DNA of 11,364 nucleotides from Irpex lacteus. Taxonomy: Eukaryota; Basidiomycota; Agaricomycetes; Polyporales; Irpicaceae. Below the pieces are notes generated by a model. The model saw nothing but the letters and a program-made list of their open reading frames with translations, searched no databases and had not been told where the DNA came from. Shown piece by piece: positions 7,092 through 11,364 of this stretch. A program made the position numbers and the translations under genes. Within the stretch, counting starts at the first letter, position 1; each line of letters starts with the position of its first letter. The DNA is taken from positions 1 to 11,364 of the forward strand of contig MQVO02000291.1 of assembly GCA_001986395.2 (NCBI GenBank), written 5' to 3'.

Positions 7092-7152
7092 TTTCATTTT
7101 ATTGCTTCAGGGCACCCTATAAGAAATAAAATGAAAAGAGGGACCTCTTTTC
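7092..7152. repeat. Tandem double hairpin between LSU fragment and tRNA-Tyr
   Basis: Hairpin 1: TTTCATTTTATT (7092-7103) pairs perfectly over 12 bp with AATAAAATGAAA (7125-7136). Its inner part adds GGG/CCC (7110-7117) and CTT/AAG. Hairpin 2: GAAAAGAGG (7133-7141) pairs over 9 bp with CCTCTTTTC (7144-7152). The two stems share bases 7133-7136, so they are adjacent or alternative. The element ends 5 bases before the tRNA-Tyr 5' end, which suggests either a processing structure or a mobile double-hairpin element. Part of hairpin 1 may belong to the rRNA fragment. Confidence 0.6.
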
Positions 7153-7157
7153 TCAAA

Positions 7158-7241
7158 AGGAAACTCCCTTTACGGTAAGAAGGGGTGAGCTGTAAACTCA
7201 GTAGCTAGATGCTTTTAAGAGTTCGAATCTCTTGTTTCCTA
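7158..7241 (+). tRNA. trnY: tRNA-Tyr (anticodon GUA), long variable arm
   Basis: Plus-strand cloverleaf. Acceptor AGGAAAC/GTTTCCT is perfect. D-stem CCTT/AAGG has loop TACGGTAAG. The anticodon stem around loop CTGTAAA gives GTA (Tyr). The extended variable arm contains AGC/GCT. T-stem AAGAG/CTCTT holds loop TTCGAAT. The discriminator base is A. All essential elements are intact, so it is probably functional. Confidence 0.9.
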
Positions 7242-7261
7242 AACTATTTTTAGTTATATAG

Positions 7262-7570
7262 CCACGTTTCTCAGATATCGCTTTTGCAATTATTACAGGA
7301 TTAGTTACAGTATCAACTGGATTAATCTTAGAACATTTAATATTAAGAGATATATGGATAGTATATAAAGAAGTGCAAACTGAAGAGAAAACTTTAGATT
7401 CAATTGTAGATTCAACTCTAGATCAAATAGTAGATTCAACAACAGAAATTGGAATACAAGTAGAGCCTCTAGAAACTTACACTCAACCTATTGATTCTAT
7501 TGCTAATATTCCTAATTTAGATTATCCTGTAATGGAACCCACTTTAATTAGTAGTATACCTGAAACTTAA
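7262..7570 (+). CDS. Unknown ORF without ATG: one membrane helix plus acidic Ser/Thr-rich tail (partial or non-ATG start)
   Basis: The frame opens right after a TAG at 7259-7261, 20 bases past tRNA-Tyr, and runs 102 codons to TAA. It starts PRFSDIAFAIITGLVTVSTG, a likely membrane helix (about residues 5-24), followed by a polar acidic tail. No ATG occurs before the tail. GTG at 7373 would give only 65 residues and lose the helix. Either a non-ATG codon such as ATC or ATA is used, or the 5' end was lost in rearrangement. The tail contains a tandem repeat, LDSIVDST then LDQIVDST (7394-7417 and 7418-7441). I do not recognise the protein. It faces the intact polymerase gene tail-to-tail. Confidence 0.45.
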   Translation, partial: PRFSDIAFAIITGLVTVSTGLILEHLILRDIWIVYKEVQTEEKTLDSIVDSTLDQIVDSTTEIGIQVEPLETYTQPIDSIANIPNLDYPVMEPTLISSIPET

Positions 7571-7642
7571 TTTTTTTTAAATCCGAACGAATAACTTTTT
7601 ATTTTAATTAATTTTTTAGTTTAGTTATATAATATTTCAGGC

Positions 7643-7687
7643 TTATATTACAAAGGGTTATATTACAAGGGGTTATATTACAAGGGG
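7643..7687. repeat. Three tandem copies of a 15-bp unit
   Basis: TTATATTACAAAGGG is followed by two exact copies of TTATATTACAAGGGG, then a partial TTATAA and TA-rich repeats to about 7720. It lies between the convergent 3' ends of the 7262-7570 ORF and the intact polymerase. The run of three G per unit in AT-rich DNA is notable. Copy number may vary between strains. Confidence 0.85.
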
Positions 7688-7725
7688 TTATAAAATAAGA
7701 TTATATTATATTATATTACACTATA

Positions 7726-10500
7726 CTATTTAACTTCAATTTCATTATAAATATAAGGTTTAGTTTTAGTAAGAATATCAAGCCACTGACTTAAGTCTTG
7801 TGGATTTTGATTTGGTACATATACAGGCATTCTTTTGTTTGAAGAAGCTCTAAGTTTATAACTTGTTTTCAGTATTTCTATTTTTCCCTCAAACATAGTT
7901 TTATTCCATTTAACTTGCTCAATTTTTTTATCTGCATCTTTAATCAATAACAATCTCAAATCAGAAACATGAATATCTTTTACAGCATTTTTAGTTAGAC
8001 CTTTAACTTTAATGATTTCATCACCATCAGTAGTAATAATTCCATAAACTTTAGGAGCTAAAAATACTGCTCTAGTGATTTCACATTCAAGCTTAAATTG
8101 ACCTAACTTATCACCAACTAATGAAGGTGGTAATGGTGAATCAGTAATAATACTATCCGTATCTGTATAATATACATTCATATCATCAGTATTTTTAACT
8201 TGAGACATTAAGCACCTCGCACCAGCGGTTACCGTAGATGCAATTGCAACATTTACGTCTAACCCATGGTACATATCCTCTTTATCATCAAATCTATAGT
8301 GAATCTGACTAGTTTGTAAAATATAGTAGTCACCTACTCTCAATATATCTGATATAGATTCACCAGATTTATCCAAATGCTCTTGCAATAATTTAATTGT
8401 GAATTCATCCCTTACATCATATACTTCAACTCCAGAAGATTCAGATTTCATACCAAATTTTCCATAAAGTGAATTCATTAATAATTTAGCAACTAAATTT
8501 AAAGGGTCTGATTTAGAGTAAGTCAATCTAATTTCATATAATTTTTTAACATACTCACTGAAAATATTAGCTTTTTTAAATTTATAACCATTTAGAATCT
8601 CGAATTTATATCCTAATGGTTCACACACCTGATATTCATAAGATGAGATCCATCCAGTCCAAGTACCTAATCCAGCAATAGTTCTTACACCATCAGCAGT
8701 TTTGATTCTACGTTGAAGGATTGGATGCATCATGAATTTAGGTGATGTAATTTTACAATAAAAAAAGTATATATTTTCATCATCAAAGAACCCTTTATTT
8801 TCTGCTAACCAATATTTAGTAATATCACCTTCAAATGCAATAGGTTTACCTACAGGCATTTGTAAAGAAGCCATAACATTAGGGTAAAGAGAATTTACAT
8901 CATAATAATATAATTTATTTTTTATACCACTTAGAAGATTCTGATTATTACCATTATGGTTGATATAAACATCTACAGCACCACCAGTATAAGATTCACG
9001 GATATCCCATTCAACTCTACCCAGTATCTGATAAATAGTATTTTTAGTCATAAATGAAGATTTATAAATCTTCATAGCTAAAGAGGGTAGAGTTAAGGAT
9101 CCGTGAACATTTAGACTAAATTGGTTAAAGATTAATTCATTAAATTTAAATATAATATCAAATAAAGCTACACAATCAATACTACAATATTTAATAGCTT
9201 CCTCTCTAAAACTCCATACTCTATTTCCATGCTCTTTTTTAATTAAATCATATTCCTCTCTAGAAATATCTGTAAATAATTCATAAGCAGGGAAAGGACC
9301 ATTATAATTAATATCAGTTAATTTGAATGGAAAATGAGTTTTAGGAGTAGGAACATTAAAAGATTTACATAATTTTCTAAGAGACATTGGAAGTAATAAT
9401 AATGAGTCTTTAAATTTAATTGTAATAAATTTATCCTCCTTATCACCATCTTGTATTTTTAGTACAATACCTATTAATTTTCCATTAAAAATTATAGGTT
9501 TTACTAAATAAGCACCAAAAGCTAATAAATGTTTAAGTATGAAAACTCCATCAAATCCCGATAGATTATGAGCGTATACATATTTTATATTCTTATGCTC
9601 AATTAATTGACTAAAAAATGATTTAAACATTTCTACCTGTGATTTCTCACTTAAATCATTGGCATAAGAATAAAAATGTTTACCATAAACATAACCACAA
9701 ATTAAATACGGGATTTGATTTCCTTCAATATTAACTGTCTCAATATCAATAGTGCAATATACACTAGCATCTGATATTTTTTTATCTAAATTAATTTTAT
9801 TGAATGGTTTAGCAGGAATCTCTTTTTCTTTATATACTACTACACCAGTATGATCAATAAATTGTGTATCTTTACCAATTTGTCTTGTAAATCCGTTTCC
9901 AATAAGTGCAAGAGTATCAACATATTTAAGATCAAATGGTGCTAAATAATATACTTCATTATATCTTGATGAAGTATTATCATTAGTACCATATACATCG
10001 ATCTGAATTACTCTATTTTGACTATCTTGAATCATATATCTTATTTTATCACCCATATCTTGACTCATTAAAATAGTACCATAATCTGCAGGATTCATAC
10101 TAAGAGGAAGTTGCATATTATTATAATTATATTTAACAACTGTATATTCTTCTGATTTAGATAGAAGTCTATCACCAGCTGCTAAACCATCGCATATATT
10201 ATAATCAAGAGTTATTGAAATAATTGGTGTATCTTTATAGGTATCATTTAATCCTCCTAATCTTGAAACCAGATAATTAGTAAATAAATCTTTATCAGTG
10301 AAGTTACATCTTCTCATATGTGCCAAAGTTCTGGTTTCACCATTATGGAATTGAACTTTACATAGAATTAATAAATGGATATTATCTCTATTAGATAAAT
10401 GTGCAAATATATCAGTCCAGAATAGAGTGATATATTGAGTTAAAATAGTAGTACTTAATGTAGTACCTTGTGTTAATTTATACATTTGTTGTTGTATCAT
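7726..10500 (-). CDS. dpo: Protein-primed family B DNA polymerase, linear mitochondrial plasmid type, copy 2, apparently intact
   Basis: The 924-residue protein begins at ATG and ends with TAG. Exonuclease domain: Exo I TIDIE (D252/E254), Exo II YAHNLSGFDG (N312/D317), Exo III YCSID (D442). A YTGG linker follows at 504-507. Polymerase motif A is YYYDVNSLYP (D534), motif B is KLLMNSLYGKFG (672-682), motif C is YYTDTDS (D780/D782), and KVKGL follows at 831-835. All catalytic residues are present. The family copies linear DNA from a terminal-protein primer. The ~245 residues before Exo I have no known motif and are where a terminal-protein-like region could lie in such plasmids. Copy 1 has an N-terminal extension of 49 residues. 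Its block LKFEYLP survives upstream of this gene in another frame (LKFKYLP, about 10521-10545), so this start (MIQQQMYKL, aligned with MIKQRLYNL of copy 1) may be secondary. Confidence 0.95.
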   Translation of the reverse strand: MIQQQMYKLTQGTTLSTTILTQYITLFWTDIFAHLSNRDNIHLLILCKVQFHNGETRTLAHMRRCNFTDKDLFTNYLVSRLGGLNDTYKDTPIISITLDYNICDGLAAGDRLLSKSEEYTVVKYNYNNMQLPLSMNPADYGTILMSQDMGDKIRYMIQDSQNRVIQIDVYGTNDNTSSRYNEVYYLAPFDLKYVDTLALIGNGFTRQIGKDTQFIDHTGVVVYKEKEIPAKPFNKINLDKKISDASVYCTIDIETVNIEGNQIPYLICGYVYGKHFYSYANDLSEKSQVEMFKSFFSQLIEHKNIKYVYAHNLSGFDGVFILKHLLAFGAYLVKPIIFNGKLIGIVLKIQDGDKEDKFITIKFKDSLLLLPMSLRKLCKSFNVPTPKTHFPFKLTDINYNGPFPAYELFTDISREEYDLIKKEHGNRVWSFREEAIKYCSIDCVALFDIIFKFNELIFNQFSLNVHGSLTLPSLAMKIYKSSFMTKNTIYQILGRVEWDIRESYTGGAVDVYINHNGNNQNLLSGIKNKLYYYDVNSLYPNVMASLQMPVGKPIAFEGDITKYWLAENKGFFDDENIYFFYCKITSPKFMMHPILQRRIKTADGVRTIAGLGTWTGWISSYEYQVCEPLGYKFEILNGYKFKKANIFSEYVKKLYEIRLTYSKSDPLNLVAKLLMNSLYGKFGMKSESSGVEVYDVRDEFTIKLLQEHLDKSGESISDILRVGDYYILQTSQIHYRFDDKEDMYHGLDVNVAIASTVTAGARCLMSQVKNTDDMNVYYTDTDSIITDSPLPPSLVGDKLGQFKLECEITRAVFLAPKVYGIITTDGDEIIKVKGLTKNAVKDIHVSDLRLLLIKDADKKIEQVKWNKTMFEGKIEILKTSYKLRASSNKRMPVYVPNQNPQDLSQWLDILTKTKPYIYNEIEVK

Positions 10501-10729
10501 TTTTATTTTTACTTTATAAACCCGGTAGGTACTTAAACTTCAGGGTCCACTGCCCCCACTAATATATTTTTTCATTTAAGAATAAACATTACCATACACA
10601 CTACAACTGTAGATAACTGACTTCATGTTAATATATTTCATGTATGTGATTGCCGGTTATAATTACAAGTTCACCTCTTTTATTTTTAATTTAATTTATT
10701 ACATTTTTAAAAATTTATATTTTATTTTA

Positions 10730-10801
10730 TTTAGGATTTCAGACTCGAACTGAATTAAAAGGTTAGGAATCCTTGTGTTTTACCATTAAACTAAATCCTA
10801 A
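10730..10801 (-). tRNA. tRNA, probably Arg (CCU), possibly Gly (UCC); somewhat irregular
   Basis: The minus strand folds as follows. Acceptor TTAGGAT/ATCCTAA is 7 bp. D-arm is GTTT-AATGGTA-AAAC. T-arm is TTCAG-TTCGAGT-CTGAA. The discriminator base is A. The anticodon arm has a clean 4-bp stem AAGG/CCTT around ATTCCTAA. Reading loop TTCCTAA gives anticodon CCT (Arg, AGG codons); reading ATTCCTA gives TCC (Gly) but with a much worse stem. Spacing between acceptor and D-stem is one base longer than usual. It lies upstream of the intact polymerase on the same strand. Confidence 0.7.
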
Positions 10802-11032
10802 TTATCCAGATCCAGATACAGATTAATTTTAAAAATATTATTATACCCCATTAAATTTAAATAAATTAGTATACCCCATATATAGTACAGGATCAAATAA
10901 ACAATTAACTTATCACTCGCTAAACAAAATTAAACAAAATAAATTAAAATAAAACAAAATAAATTGAATATATAATCAAATATCTTTTATAATTTTATTT
11001 GCTCGCTCCGAATAAATAAAAATAATTTTACT
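10802..11032. other. AT-rich spacer with short repeats, no gene seen
   Basis: The spacer contains TATACCCCAT twice (about 10842-10851 and 10872-10881) and a run of AACAAAAT/AAATTAAA-type repeats (10921-10965). No coding or RNA gene is recognised. Confidence 0.6.
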
Positions 11033-11040
11033 CTATACTA

Positions 11041-11364
11041 CTAAATTAATAATTCCATCCGTAATATCTTCTTCTTCTTCAGATGAAGTGATGATGATGA
11101 TTGAACAATTGTGTCACTTCCTGAATCGCTACCAGAATCATTTCCTGATGCTTCAACGAATTCAGAATTACCCCAATTTGCCCATTCATTTCCACCAGTC
11201 ATTAATTGAGATGGTAAATCAATAGCTAATCTTCTACTTCCTATTTCTGGTGTTTGTGGAACTGAGTTTATTATATGATTTACATAAGATAATCCACCAT
11301 CTACATGAGAAGGTGCAATTTTCACTTGTTTCTTAATCCTACAGTTCCTATTTGCTTGTGCAAT
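11041..11364 (-). CDS. 3' part of an unrecognised ORF with Ser/Asp-rich C-terminus; 5' end beyond the window
   Basis: The minus frame is open from the right window edge (codons ATT GCA CAA ...) to a TAG at 11041-11043, so the GTG at 11325 is not necessarily the start. The visible protein includes RNCRIKKQVKIAPSHVDGG, LAIDLPSQLMTGGNEWANWG and then NDSGSDSGSD, a short acidic repeat. After a TCA/ATC microsatellite (about 11086-11101) the frame gives a basic tail with KKKK. One frame over, it would give SSEEEEDITDGIINLVV ending at 11033-11035, which suits the acidic context better, so a slippage frameshift near the repeat is possible. No family is recognised. Confidence 0.5.
   Translation of the reverse strand: MAQANRNCRIKKQVKIAPSHVDGGLSYVNHIINSVPQTPEIGSRRLAIDLPSQLMTGGNEWANWGNSEFVEASGNDSGSDSGSDTIVQSSSSLHLKKKKILRMELLI

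Noticed and set aside
10560..10680. Short frames such as MKSVIYSCSVYGNVYS upstream of polymerase copy 2
   Set aside because: It is very short, shows no similarity to the copy 1 N-terminus, and is interrupted by stops.
1..11364. Terminal inverted repeats expected for a complete linear plasmid
   Set aside because: I found only local hairpins; no long arms facing each other across the polymerase genes were seen. The plasmid ends may be lost or outside the window.
1..11364. CRISPR array or bacterial operon signals
   Set aside because: There are no regularly spaced repeats and no ribosome-binding sites. The gene content is fungal mitochondrial.

Overview
The window looks like fungal mitochondrial DNA, most likely from a mushroom-type basidiomycete. 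It is strongly AT-rich. It carries short organellar-type tRNAs, pieces of mitochondrial large and small rRNA, a relic of nad4, the tail of a LAGLIDADG homing endonuclease, and two copies of a protein-primed family B DNA polymerase of the kind carried by linear mitochondrial plasmids (invertrons). The lineage assignment is inference from gene content. No complete core respiratory gene is present, so this is an accessory, rearranged segment.

Layout: (1) 1-2384, minus strand, a decayed DNA polymerase copy. Its exonuclease motifs and polymerase motif A are intact, but at least four frameshifts break it before motifs B and C. (2) 2385-3029, spacer with a tRNA T-arm remnant, a LAGLIDADG endonuclease tail and hairpins. 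(3) 3030-4795, minus strand, two adjacent membrane-protein genes of unknown function (131 and about 453 residues) whose C-terminal membrane modules look paralogous. (4) 4820-5443, hairpin-rich spacer holding a frameshifted nad4 fragment and a nested inverted repeat. (5) 5444-7241, a patchwork of apparently intact tRNAs (Lys, Gly, Tyr), defective tRNAs (Asn-like, Val), a broken coiled-coil ORF, an SSU rRNA fragment lacking the 530-loop core, and an LSU rRNA fragment. (6) 7262-7570, plus strand, an ORF with no ATG start. (7) 7726-10500, minus strand, an intact 924-residue DNA polymerase. (8) 10730-10801, a tRNA. (9) 11041 to the right edge, minus strand, the 3' end of an unrecognised ORF with an acidic Ser/Asp-rich tail.

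The simplest reading is a plasmid-derived island in a fungal mitogenome. Two polymerase lineages, one dead and one apparently alive, flank unknown membrane proteins and a graveyard of copied mitochondrial gene pieces. The most interesting candidate for something undescribed is the pair of paralogous membrane proteins beside the polymerase. They could be plasmid-borne partners in replication or maintenance, but the sequence does not show their function.
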